Shown piece after piece: positions 1 through 6,634 of a stretch of 14,161 nt of DNA. The notes beneath the pieces are model-generated. The model had not been told where the DNA came from, did no database searches, and saw only the letters and a program-made list of their open reading frames with translations. Origin of the DNA: RYN-433 sp036558265 (GTDB lineage Bacteria; Planctomycetota; Phycisphaerae; Tepidisphaerales; Tepidisphaeraceae). The DNA lies in contig DATBFY010000300.1 of the NCBI GenBank assembly GCA_036558265.1, positions 1-14,161 on the forward strand, read 5' to 3'. Position numbers and translations under genes: made by a program. How positions within the stretch are numbered: the first letter of the stretch is position 1; every line of letters begins with the position of its first letter.

Positions 1-1
1 T

Positions 2-24
2 CACGGGCGAGGCGCCCGTGCTAC
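2..24 (-). repeat. Single REP-like hairpin, GTAG-headed
   Basis: Read on the minus strand this is GTAG followed by a hairpin with 8-bp arms CACGGGCG and CGCCCGTG and a 3-nt loop. The same design occurs at 8583-8605 on the plus strand. It lies just downstream of the protease gene that ends at 78. A GTAG tetranucleotide at the foot of a short hairpin is the feature recognised by REP-associated tyrosine transposases in enterobacteria. Membership of such a family here is inferred. The left window edge may cut off a partner copy. Confidence 0.7.
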
Positions 25-77
25 GGGCGTTTCGGCGTGCCGTGATCGGTTTCATCTTTCCACCTTCATCCCTGGCT

Positions 78-1241
78 TTATTTTCCCGGCCAGCCCAGCG
101 CTACCACCACGTCCGTGGTCTGCCCCTCCCGGTAGACCCTCAGCGTCACCTTGTCCCCTGGCTTGTGGCGCTCCAACTCGGCCTGGAAGTCGGCGGCGCT
201 GTCGATCGCCTTGCCGTCCACCTGCAGGATGACGTCGCCCGGGATGATGTAACCGCCCGACCGCTGCGTCGGCCTCAGGCCGGCGGCCGCCGCGGGGGAG
301 TTCTCGCGCACCTGTCCCACAAGCGCCCCTTTCACTCCCAGCCGCCCGGTGATCGACTGATTGACCCGGTCGTCGAAGAACGCCAGGCCGGAGTCCGGCA
401 TGCTCACGTGGCCGCTCTTGACCAGTTGCGGCACGATCCGGTTCACGTTGTCCACGGGGATGGCAAAACCGATGCCGGCGGATGCGCCGCTGGGCGAGTA
501 GATGGCCGTGTTCACACCGATGAGGCGTCCGGACGAGTCGAGCAGCGGGCCGCCGCTGTTGCCCGGGTTGATGGCGGCGTCGATCTGGATGGCCTGGTCG
601 ATGGGGGTGCCGGCGACGCTCTGGATGGTGCGTCCCAGCGCGCTGATGATGCCGGTGGTGAGCGTCTGGTCGAGGCCGAAGGGGTTGCCGATGGCGAAGA
701 CCTTCTGCCCGACCTGGAGCTCGGTGCTGTTGCCGACCCATGGGATCGGGTGGAGCTTGTCGCGCGGGGCCTTGATGTGTACGACGGCCAGGTCCTGACT
801 TGGCGCGACGCCAACGAGATCCGCGTCGTAGGTCGAATGGTCGCTGAGCGTCACCTTGGCGCCGCTGGCGCCCTGGACGACGTGGAAGTTGGTGACGATG
901 TGCCCGGCGTCGTCCCAGATGAAGCCGCTGCCGGTGCCCTGGGGGATCTCGGTCACATTGCGGCTCCAGATGTCCCGCCGTTGCGTGAGCGTGGTGATGA
1001 AGACGACCGAGGGGCTGACCTTCTTGAAGAGCTCGATGGTCGCCTTCTCATCGCCGGCGAGGTCCCCCGCGGGGGTGACGGGTCGCGACTCGACCGCGGG
1101 CGTGCCGCGGTTGATCACGTAACGGAAGACCAGCGCCCCGATCACGCCCCCCAGCAGGATCGTGCCGAGCCAGAGGACGAGGCCCGGGCCGCGCCGCGGC
1201 GGAGGTGGGTGGGAAACCGGATAGCCGTATTGGTCGGTCAT
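78..1241 (-). CDS. Membrane-anchored HtrA/DegP-type serine protease with one PDZ domain
   Basis: Envelope quality-control protease of the trypsin-like S1C family, 387 residues. A short Pro-rich cytoplasmic start (1-19) is followed by one membrane segment (about 20-43) that should anchor the protease domain outside the cytoplasm. The catalytic triad is visible: His120 in TNFHVV, Asp150 in SQDLAVV and Ser229 in NPGNSGGP. One PDZ domain follows (about 300-385, with the G-x-I-x-x-GDVILQVDG pattern). Length and domain order match single-PDZ DegS/HtrA-like proteins. The ATG start is supported by an AAGG 8 nt upstream (plus-strand CCTT at 1252-1255), directly beside the GTAG head of the REPIN-like repeat at 1256, so that repeat occupies its leader region. 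The stop is TAA. The large plus-strand frame over this gene is a GC-bias shadow. The exact substrate is unknown. Confidence 0.95.
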   Translation of the reverse strand: MTDQYGYPVSHPPPPRRGPGLVLWLGTILLGGVIGALVFRYVINRGTPAVESRPVTPAGDLAGDEKATIELFKKVSPSVVFITTLTQRRDIWSRNVTEIPQGTGSGFIWDDAGHIVTNFHVVQGASGAKVTLSDHSTYDADLVGVAPSQDLAVVHIKAPRDKLHPIPWVGNSTELQVGQKVFAIGNPFGLDQTLTTGIISALGRTIQSVAGTPIDQAIQIDAAINPGNSGGPLLDSSGRLIGVNTAIYSPSGASAGIGFAIPVDNVNRIVPQLVKSGHVSMPDSGLAFFDDRVNQSITGRLGVKGALVGQVRENSPAAAAGLRPTQRSGGYIIPGDVILQVDGKAIDSAADFQAELERHKPGDKVTLRVYREGQTTDVVVALGWPGK

Positions 1242-1255
1242 GATGTGTTTGCCTT

Positions 1256-1354
1256 GTAGTGTAGGCGTCCCGCCTGCTTCTTCGGGTCGGGCAACTTGAA
1301 TTGGTATTGCGCGCTCGAGAGGAAATCAACGCGAAGGCGGGACGCCTGCACTAC
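1256..1354. repeat. REPIN-like element: two inverted REP hairpins
   Basis: The left copy (1256-1277) reads GTAG, then a hairpin built on AGGCG-TCC-CGCCT. The right copy (1331-1354) is the same sequence inverted and ends in CTAC at 1351-1354. About 53 bp of unrelated sequence separate them, so the element runs from GTAG to CTAC, the layout of a REP doublet (REPIN). It fills the space between the protease and the next gene. Its right half overlaps the 3' end of that gene and supplies its last codons. No transposase of the RAYT type is in the window, so any mobilising enzyme would be elsewhere in the genome. Confidence 0.8.
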
Positions 1355-1940
1355 CAGAAGAGGCCGCCAGCGCGAGCATGATCTGCCGCGCTACCCACCG
1401 CACCTCCTCGACCTCGCGGTTTTTTAAGAGCCGCACCCCCATTGCCCCTCGCGGGACGATCACCAGGCTCGTCACCTCGTGGCCGGTGGCGACCGATCGG
1501 GCGAGCAGTCCGCTCCGCGCCCCGCGCACGCGCGACGCCGGCCAGGCGAGATGCCGGCCGGCGAGCGTCGGCTGCTGAATCCGCAGCTCGCCATGGTCCA
1601 CCTCGATGACCAGCGGCAGACAGGCCCGCAGGATCGCCTCGATCAGGAGCCCCGCCGTCAGCACCACCGCCAGAGCCAGCACGCACAGGCGCACGGCCAT
1701 CGAGCTGGCCTCGGGGTCGTCCCACGCCCGCCGGGCCGCCACGCCCCAGGCGATGCAGAAGAACGTCCCCCCGGCGGCGATCAGCAAATTTCCCATGACC
1801 CCTTTGCACCCCGCGGGCGGGTCGACGATTCGTACACCGCCCCCGTCCAGCGGCTGGTAGAGCAACCGCGTGTGCGGCAGCGGCGCCGCGTGCAGGCGCG
1901 CGGCAGCCCCGCTGTCGAGGACGAACGTGGGGTTGGTCAT
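1326..1940 (-). CDS. Unrecognised two-helix membrane protein
   Basis: Not recognised at family level; 204 residues from the chosen start. I prefer the ATG at 1940 over the GTG one codon earlier because GAGGAGG (plus-strand 1946-1952) then sits at a normal 5-nt spacing. A polar N-terminal part of about 45 residues precedes two hydrophobic segments (about 49-68 and 84-112). The C-terminal region (about 113-190) is a soluble beta-rich stretch with an IEVDHGELRI-like strand and a final helix NREVEEVRWVARQI. This pattern is reminiscent of membrane-attached PH-like domains, which is inference only. The final residues AGVPPSR and the stop codon are the translation of the right-hand REP copy at 1331-1354. 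The original 3' end was therefore probably replaced by the repeat. Confidence 0.7.
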   Translation of the reverse strand: MTNPTFVLDSGAAARLHAAPLPHTRLLYQPLDGGGVRIVDPPAGCKGVMGNLLIAAGGTFFCIAWGVAARRAWDDPEASSMAVRLCVLALAVVLTAGLLIEAILRACLPLVIEVDHGELRIQQPTLAGRHLAWPASRVRGARSGLLARSVATGHEVTSLVIVPRGAMGVRLLKNREVEEVRWVARQIMLALAASSGSAGVPPSR

Positions 1941-1976
1941 CACGACCTCCTCGAGCCACGTAAAGTCTAAACGCGC

Positions 1977-2006
1977 AGTTTATTTATGGCACCTGAATAA
2001 TGGCAA
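1977..2006 (-). promoter_or_regulatory. Possible sigma-70 promoter for the membrane protein gene
   Basis: On the minus strand, TTGCCA (2006-2001; five of six matches to the -35 consensus) and TAAACT (1982-1977; four of six matches to the -10) are separated by 18 nt. This lies in the only AT-rich patch of the gap and about 30 nt before the GAGGAGG ribosome binding site. Matches this short occur by chance, so the call is tentative. Confidence 0.35.
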
Positions 2007-2061
2007 AAATCGAATCCCGCGGCCCGCGACGCTCGGATCCGGCCCCTGATTGGGGCATGCC

Positions 2062-2152
2062 GGGTGGCATGGGCAACGGTACTCCGTTGCCCGTGGTCTT
2101 CTGTCCCCGCACGACGAGCTCGGGCAAGCGAGCACGCTTGCCCATGCCACCC
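2062..2152. repeat. REPIN-like element with covarying hairpins
   Basis: The element begins GGGTGGCAT (2062-2070) and ends with its exact inverse ATGCCACCC (2144-2152). Next to each end lies a hairpin with perfect 9-bp arms. The left one has arms GGGCAACGG and CCGTTGCCC around loop TACT (2071-2092). The right one, read inverted, has arms GGGCAAGCG and CGCTTGCCC around loop TGCT (2122-2143). The arms differ in sequence but each stays fully paired. It lies between rsmG and the upstream end of the membrane-protein gene. The head is GTGG rather than GTAG. Confidence 0.85.
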
Positions 2153-2171
2153 AACGCGGTGCTCCGGGCGC

Positions 2172-2876
2172 TCACCCGATCGCCTTCCCCTTCGCCACCG
2201 TCGGATCGCGCGGGTACTTCGCATCCGTCTTCGCAACCTTTGGGATCTCCACGATCACGTGATGCTCGGCCCCCGGCAGTTCCACCGGGTGAACCGCCGC
2301 CGTCCCGCCTCCCAGCAAACGGATGGCCTTTTGCGCGGCCGGCAGTTCCTCGGCGATGCGCGCGCCCTTCATCGCCAGCATCCGCCCACCCTTTTTCACC
2401 AGGGGCAAACACCACTCGACCAGGAAATCCATCGCCCCGACGGCCCGCGCGACAACCACATCGGATGCCTCGCGCAACGCTCCGCGGCCTGCCGCTTCCG
2501 CCCGCTCGGCGACGACGCGCACGTTCGTGAGTCCGAGCGTCTTGGCCGTCTCTCCGAGAAACGCCGACTTCTTCTTCGTCGCTTCCAGCAGCACGATGCG
2601 CGCGTCCGGCCGGACGATCGCCAGAATTATGCCGGGCACCCCGCCCCCGCTGCCCACATCCACGAGCATGTGCGGCCCCTTCGGCAGAAGCGGCAGCACC
2701 GTCAGCGCATCGCCCACGTGCTGCACCTCGGCCGAGGCACGGTCGGCGATCCGCGTCAGGTTCATCCGCTGGTTGGCTTCCAGGAGCAGGTCGATGTAGC
2801 GCGACAGTTGCTCGTGCTGCGCCTCCGAGAGCATCACGCTCGCCCGCCCGGCAAGTTCGTTCCACAGGGTATTCAC
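2172..2876 (-). CDS. rsmG: 16S rRNA (guanine527-N7)-methyltransferase RsmG (GidB)
   Basis: Transfers a methyl group from S-adenosylmethionine to N7 of G527 in 16S rRNA; cytoplasmic, acting on the small subunit. The protein has 234 residues, close to the usual family length. The N-terminal helical part contains the family motif MNLTRI (38-43). The SAM-binding loop VDVGSGGGVPG is at 72-82, with the following acidic strand IVLLEAT at 94-100. The conserved VVVARAVG stretch is at 140-147. The start is GTG at 2876. The gene begins 17 bp after the stop of the ABC permease on the same strand, so the two may be co-transcribed. It is not next to mnmG, its classical partner. A REPIN-like repeat lies directly downstream. 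Confidence 0.95.
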   Translation of the reverse strand: MNTLWNELAGRASVMLSEAQHEQLSRYIDLLLEANQRMNLTRIADRASAEVQHVGDALTVLPLLPKGPHMLVDVGSGGGVPGIILAIVRPDARIVLLEATKKKSAFLGETAKTLGLTNVRVVAERAEAAGRGALREASDVVVARAVGAMDFLVEWCLPLVKKGGRMLAMKGARIAEELPAAQKAIRLLGGGTAAVHPVELPGAEHHVIVEIPKVAKTDAKYPRDPTVAKGKAIG

Positions 2877-2893
2877 AGCCGCCGATCACCCTA

Positions 2894-3754
2894 TCACGCC
2901 CGCCGGCGCCGCACCACGCTCCACCCATACGCAAGCACGAACTGCGCCACCAGGACCAGCACCATCGCTGGCCCGCTCTGCAATTTTGCCGGGCCGGCGC
3001 GCAGCGCCAATCCACAGACGATCCCCACCAGGCTCACGACGAGCGAGATCGCGATCACCGTCCCCAACCTTTGTGAGAGGACTAACGCCGTCGCTCCCGG
3101 CAGTACCAGCAACGCGGTGATCAGCAAAAATCCGGTCAACGGCATGCCAACCACGATCACCAGCGCCAGGAGCAGCATCAACAGGTAATGCACGAAGCCG
3201 GCGCGCACGCCGCTCACTTCCGCCAGCTCCGGGTCCATGCAGTAAAAGAGGATCTCCTTCGCCAGCACCGCCAGCGTCACCACGACCGCCGCCGAGATGC
3301 ACAGCCCCGACCACATCGCCGCCCGCGACAGGCGCTCGACGTCGCCCAGGAGGTAGAAGTCCCACCCACCAGGCGAGCCGTGCGGCCGCCCGGCATGGTC
3401 ATAGATCCGCAAGGCTACGAACCCCCAGGCCATCGACCCTACCAGGACGATCCCGATGGCCGCGTCCGCGTTCACCCGCTCGCGCCGGCTGAACCATCCG
3501 ATCGTCAACGCCGTCACCAGGCAGGATGCCACGGCGACGGAATACGCCGCGACCTCGTTGCCCAGCGCGGGGATCGCTAACGACACGAGCCAGGCGGTTC
3601 CGATCCCGCCGAACCCGGCGTGACTGATCCCTTCCCTGATGAACGTCTAGCGACGGATCACGACCAGCACCGACAGCAGCGCGCACGCCACGCCCAGCGC
3701 GCACGCCGTGATCGTCGCGTTGCGGTAGACCGGGTTAGTGAACAGTTCCGACAT
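2894..3754 (-). pseudogene. ABC-3 family (zinc/manganese type) permease interrupted by in-frame TAG
   Basis: Membrane subunit of a ZnuB/MntB-like importer. Reading from ATG at 3754 gives one unbroken frame of 286 codon positions, the normal length for the family. The only break is a TAG at 3649-3647 (codon 36), just after the first membrane helix. The downstream sequence TFIREGISHAGFGG is the conserved cytoplasmic motif that follows RR in this family, so the reading frame is preserved across the stop. The remaining helices look intact to the end (230 residues from a GTG at 3586). The start has no clear ribosome binding site. It follows the metallophosphoesterase gene by 48 bp and precedes rsmG by 17 bp. 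It is either a recently inactivated gene, a stop-codon read-through case, or a sequencing error. A truncated product starting at 3586 would lack helix 1. The Arg in FIREG, where Gly is usual, may be a second damaging change. Confidence 0.8.
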
Positions 3755-3802
3755 CCGCGGCGAAGTTTACGGACGCGCGAGATGCGGATAAAGCCCCGCG
3801 TG

Positions 3803-4753
3803 TCATTCCAAGGTCGAATCCACCACCGCCAGCATTCCCCTGGTCTGGACGTAACGCACCTGCGCCAGTCCCAGCATCGTGCGAAGCCGCTCGGACGGGA
3901 CGTTTTTGATCGGACCGGGTGATTCGGCCATCCCAGGCTGAGGCTGGGGGAATGCCGTCGAGCAGCCGGTGTGGAAGGTGACGTTCCCCTCGGTCTTCTG
4001 CAGCACCTGGTGGATGTGGCCGTTCAGCACCGTGACGGACCCAAACCGCCGCAGGAGCGCTAGCGCCGCCTCGCTGTCTTCCGTTCCCCAGCCCCACTTG
4101 GGATAGACCGTCCACAGCGGCACATGCGCGTACACCACCACCGGCGTACTGCTGCCCAGCCCTTCCAGGTCCTTCTTCAGCCACTCGAGCTGATCGGCCC
4201 CCAGCACGCCCAACCCGCCCGGCTTCAAATTCGTTACGTTCACCAGTCCGACGAAGTGCACGCCGCGATGATCGAAGCTATGCCACCCCGCCCCGCGCGT
4301 CCCTTTGCCGTAGCGGTCGAGATATGCCTTCCCGTCGTCGCTGAAGACGTCGTGCTCGCCCGGCACGTAGAACCGCTCCTTGACCCGCGCCCCGCGGAGC
4401 AATTGATCGACGGTGTCGAACTCCGCAGCCTTCGACAGGTGCGTGAGATCGCCCGTGTGGATCAAGAGCTCCGGCGGCGTCGGCAATGCGTTGATCCGAT
4501 CGATCGTCAGTCGCAGCGTGCCGGTGACGTCCTTATTCGGCTCCTTCGCAAAGCCAATGTGGCTGTCGCTGATCTGCACGAAACTGAAATCTCCGCGCGC
4601 CGTTGTCGGCGCTTCTTCACCAAACAGCCGCGACGACAACACGCCACCGCTGATGGTCCAGGCCATCCCCGTCCCCGCCCAGGCCATGCACTTGAGAAAC
4701 CCGCGGCGGTCCACGCCGTCGGTGGATGCATCCCGTTCGATCGTCTGATCCAT
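3803..4753 (-). CDS. Tat-exported calcineurin-like metallophosphoesterase
   Basis: Predicted dinuclear-metal phosphoesterase of 316 residues, exported folded by the Tat pathway; the substrate is unknown. A twin-arginine signal DRRGFLK (15-21) is followed by a hydrophobic stretch to about residue 43. The metal-site motifs are in order: D63-x-H65 in ISDSHIG, GDLTH at 101-105, GEHD at 132-135, His210 in VVYAHVPL and GHIH at 245-248. The usual Asn of the GNHD motif is Glu here. The start at 4753 is preferred over an earlier in-frame ATG because GAGGAG lies 8 nt upstream of it. It begins 59 bp after the cupredoxin gene ends, on the same strand, and is probably co-transcribed with it. The divergent ECF sigma factor probably controls both. 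Confidence 0.9.
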   Translation of the reverse strand: MDQTIERDASTDGVDRRGFLKCMAWAGTGMAWTISGGVLSSRLFGEEAPTTARGDFSFVQISDSHIGFAKEPNKDVTGTLRLTIDRINALPTPPELLIHTGDLTHLSKAAEFDTVDQLLRGARVKERFYVPGEHDVFSDDGKAYLDRYGKGTRGAGWHSFDHRGVHFVGLVNVTNLKPGGLGVLGADQLEWLKKDLEGLGSSTPVVVYAHVPLWTVYPKWGWGTEDSEAALALLRRFGSVTVLNGHIHQVLQKTEGNVTFHTGCSTAFPQPQPGMAESPGPIKNVPSERLRTMLGLAQVRYVQTRGMLAVVDSTLE

Positions 4754-4812
4754 GTTCGATCTCCTCAAAAAGGTTGTGAGAACACCCCTTCACCTCCCCT
4801 TGTCTGAACGGA

Positions 4813-5169
4813 TCACTTCACCACCACGCGCCCGGTCATGTGCGGGTGAATCCCGCAGAAGTATGCGTACGTCCCCGCCTCCCCGAACACGTGCGCGTAC
4901 CGCTCGTCCGTATCCAGCGCCGGCGACGAGAACGCGCGCCTGGTTTCCACCACGTTGTGCGGCACGTCGTCGTGATTCACCCACACGACCTTTGTCCCGA
5001 CCGGTACCGTCACCTCTGCCGGTTGGAAGGTGAAGTTGTCGATCGTCACCTGCCGGGTCTGCGTGGCCGCGGGCTCGGTGTTTACCCGAGCCATGCTCCG
5101 CTCCCGACACCCGCCCACTCCCGCCAATGCACACACCAGCAATGCCGCTCGCCGCATCCACCGACCCAT
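4813..5169 (-). CDS. Cupredoxin (plastocyanin-like) lipoprotein
   Basis: Small blue-copper type protein of 118 residues, likely anchored at the outer face of a membrane. The N-terminus has two arginines, a hydrophobic stretch and a lipobox-like LAGVGGC with Cys21. The copper ligands of a type-1 site are all present: His71 in DVPHN, then Cys105, His108 and Met111 in FCGIHPHM. The beta-strand pattern VTIDNFTFQPAEVTVPVGT is typical of the family. Its role could be electron transfer or copper handling, and the sequence does not decide between them. It is the first gene of the minus-strand series. A promoter-like GGGAATAA-N16-GTC lies upstream at 5265-5239. A weak AAAGG ribosome binding site lies 11 nt before the ATG. 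Confidence 0.9.
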   Translation of the reverse strand: MGRWMRRAALLVCALAGVGGCRERSMARVNTEPAATQTRQVTIDNFTFQPAEVTVPVGTKVVWVNHDDVPHNVVETRRAFSSPALDTDERYAHVFGEAGTYAYFCGIHPHMTGRVVVK

Positions 5170-5238
5170 CGCACACCGGACCTTTCAAGGTTCGAGGACA
5201 TCTCCATAGCGGCGCGTTCATCTCGCCGCCCGCCCCAC

Positions 5239-5265
5239 GACCCTGTATTCCGCACGCTTATTCCC
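5239..5265 (-). promoter_or_regulatory. Candidate ECF-sigma promoter for the cupredoxin series
   Basis: On the minus strand GGGAATAA (5265-5258) is followed after exactly 16 nt by GTC (5241-5239). The divergent promoter at 5289-5315 has the same two boxes at the same spacing. ECF promoters typically have a GGAA-containing -35 box and a short GTC-like -10 box 16-17 nt away. The boxes lie about 70 nt upstream of the cupredoxin ATG. Confidence 0.65.
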
Positions 5266-5288
5266 GCCGCCCCTGCCGAAAGCTTTCC

Positions 5289-5315
5289 GGGAATAAACAT
5301 TCCGCCCGCGCGGTC
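5289..5315 (+). promoter_or_regulatory. Candidate autoregulatory promoter of the ECF sigma operon
   Basis: GGGAATAA (5289-5296), 16 nt, then GTC (5313-5315), about 40 nt before the sigma gene start. It mirrors the divergent copy at 5265-5239, and 23 bp separate the two -35 boxes. That spacer contains the perfect palindrome GAAAGCTTTC (5278-5287), a possible binding site for a further regulator. GGAAT-aaac-ATTCC within the promoter is also self-complementary. Confidence 0.65.
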
Positions 5316-5354
5316 TTCTTCACGCGGGGTGTCGCCTGACCGAGGTCCCGCCCG

Positions 5355-5894
5355 TTGCCGACCCACTCCGCCGATTCGATGCGATTCCAGACCCTGGTGC
5401 TGGTCCACTTGGACTCGGCCTACAACCTGGCGCGGTGGATGCTGCGCAGCGAGCACGATGCGCAGGACGTCGTCCAGGAGGCGTGCCTGCGCGCCTTCCG
5501 CGCCTTCGACAGCTTCCGCGGCGACGACGGGCGTTGCTGGCTGCTGGCAATCGTCCGCAACACCTGCCGCTCCTGGCTGGACCGCAACCGCCGCGACGCG
5601 CCTGGTCCCTTGCCCGACGAGGATGACATTGAAACGCCCGCCGACCCCGACGCCGACCCCCAGGTTCAGATGCTCCGGCGCGCCGGGGCGCAGGAGGTGC
5701 GCGCCGCCATCGAGTCGCTGCCAGGCGAATTCCGCGAGGTGATCGTCATGCGCGAGTTGGAAGGCCTGACGTACAAGGAAATCGCCGCCGTCGCGGGTGT
5801 GCCGGTCGGCACGGTCATGTCGCGTCTCGCCCGCGGCCGCGAGCGCCTCGAACGCAAGCTCGCCCCGCGGCTGGTCGAAGGAGGCCTGCCATGA
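5355..5894 (+). CDS. ECF-type RNA polymerase sigma factor
   Basis: Alternative sigma factor of 179 residues that directs RNA polymerase to a specific promoter set. Region 2 spans about 11-80 and includes HDAQDVVQEACLRAFRAF (34-51), the polymerase-binding and -10 recognition part. A variable acidic linker (85-105) leads to region 4 (about 113-170) with the helix-turn-helix LTYKEIAAVAGVPVGTVMSR (138-157). I use the TTG at 5355, which has GAGG 9 nt upstream. The ATG at 5379 is the alternative but has no ribosome binding site and would remove eight residues. The stop overlaps the anti-sigma start (ATGA), so the two proteins are translationally coupled. The divergent cupredoxin series carries the same promoter motif and is the likely target. 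Confidence 0.93.
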   Translation: MPTHSADSMRFQTLVLVHLDSAYNLARWMLRSEHDAQDVVQEACLRAFRAFDSFRGDDGRCWLLAIVRNTCRSWLDRNRRDAPGPLPDEDDIETPADPDADPQVQMLRRAGAQEVRAAIESLPGEFREVIVMRELEGLTYKEIAAVAGVPVGTVMSRLARGRERLERKLAPRLVEGGLP

Positions 5895-6634
5895 ACTGCG
5901 CCCGCGCCCGCGAGCTTCTCCACCCCCACGCCGATGGCGAGCTGGACGTCGCCGCCTCGCTCGACCTCGAACGCCACCTCGAACATTGCCCCGACTGCGC
6001 CCGCTCAGGCGACCGGCTGCGCGACCTCCGCGCCACCCTCGCAACCGCCCCCTACTTCAAGGCCCCGCCCGACCTCGAACAACGGATTCGTGCCGCCACC
6101 ACAACGCCCGCGCCTTCGAGTCAGCGCCGCCGTTCCATGTTGCCCTTCGCCCTCGCCGCCAGCCTTCTCCTGGGCGCCGCCCTGACCTTCGTCGTCACCC
6201 GTTATACGCCGCGCGGCGCCGAGGATGGGCTGGCGCGCGAGCTCGTCGCCGCCCACGTCCGCTCGCTGATGGCCGACCACCTGCTCGACGTCCCCTCGAC
6301 CGACCAGCACACGGTCAAGCCCTGGTTCGCCGGCCGGCTCGACTTCTCCCCCGACGTCCGCGACCTCTCCACCAGCGGCTTCCCGCTAGCCGGCGGCCGC
6401 CTCGACTACCTCGCCGGACGACCCGTCGCCGCGCTGGTCTACCACCACGGCAAACACGTGATCAACTGCTTCACCTGGCCCGCCAACAACACGCCCGATT
6501 CCCCGCCCACGATCACCACCGCCCAATCCTACTCCATCGTCCACTTCACCCACGCCGGCCTGACGACCTACGCCATCTCCGACGCTTCCCCCTCAACCCT
6601 CCTCGACTTCGCCTCGCTCCTCAGGAGGCCATGA
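5891..6634 (+). CDS. Membrane-bound anti-sigma factor with HxxxCxxC zinc finger
   Basis: Holds the cognate ECF sigma factor inactive at the membrane until a signal releases it. The N-terminal zinc-finger (ZAS) motif is His29-xxx-Cys33-xx-Cys36. One membrane helix lies at about 84-103. The remaining 140 residues are extracytoplasmic and contain the stretch TVKPWFAGRLDFSPDVRDL followed by a GGRLDYLAGRPVAALVY-like segment. I recognise this from anti-sigma factors partnered with ECF factors in several phyla. The periplasmic part is probably the sensor, and several His and one Cys there (HHGKHVINCF) could bind a ligand, which is inference. It overlaps the sigma gene by 4 nt, and its 3' end overlaps the convergent ABC ATPase gene by 14 bp. 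Confidence 0.9.
   Translation: MNCARARELLHPHADGELDVAASLDLERHLEHCPDCARSGDRLRDLRATLATAPYFKAPPDLEQRIRAATTTPAPSSQRRRSMLPFALAASLLLGAALTFVVTRYTPRGAEDGLARELVAAHVRSLMADHLLDVPSTDQHTVKPWFAGRLDFSPDVRDLSTSGFPLAGGRLDYLAGRPVAALVYHHGKHVINCFTWPANNTPDSPPTITTAQSYSIVHFTHAGLTTYAISDASPSTLLDFASLLRRP

Noticed and set aside
2..24. Hairpin as a rho-independent terminator of the protease gene
   Set aside because: No T-run follows on the relevant strand, and the same sequence with its GTAG/GTGG head recurs elsewhere, so repeat origin is the better explanation.
18..1259. 413-codon plus-strand frame opposite the HtrA-type gene
   Set aside because: It is antisense to a protease with an intact catalytic triad, has low-complexity Arg/Asp/Val-rich sequence and no recognisable domain. 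It is a GC-bias shadow.
1256..2152. Short inverted repeats as a CRISPR array
   Set aside because: There are only paired inverted copies, with no regular direct repeats and spacers, and no cas genes are present.
1984..3015. 343-codon minus-strand frame across rsmG
   Set aside because: It is an out-of-frame shadow of rsmG and the permease end, and runs through the REPIN-like repeat.
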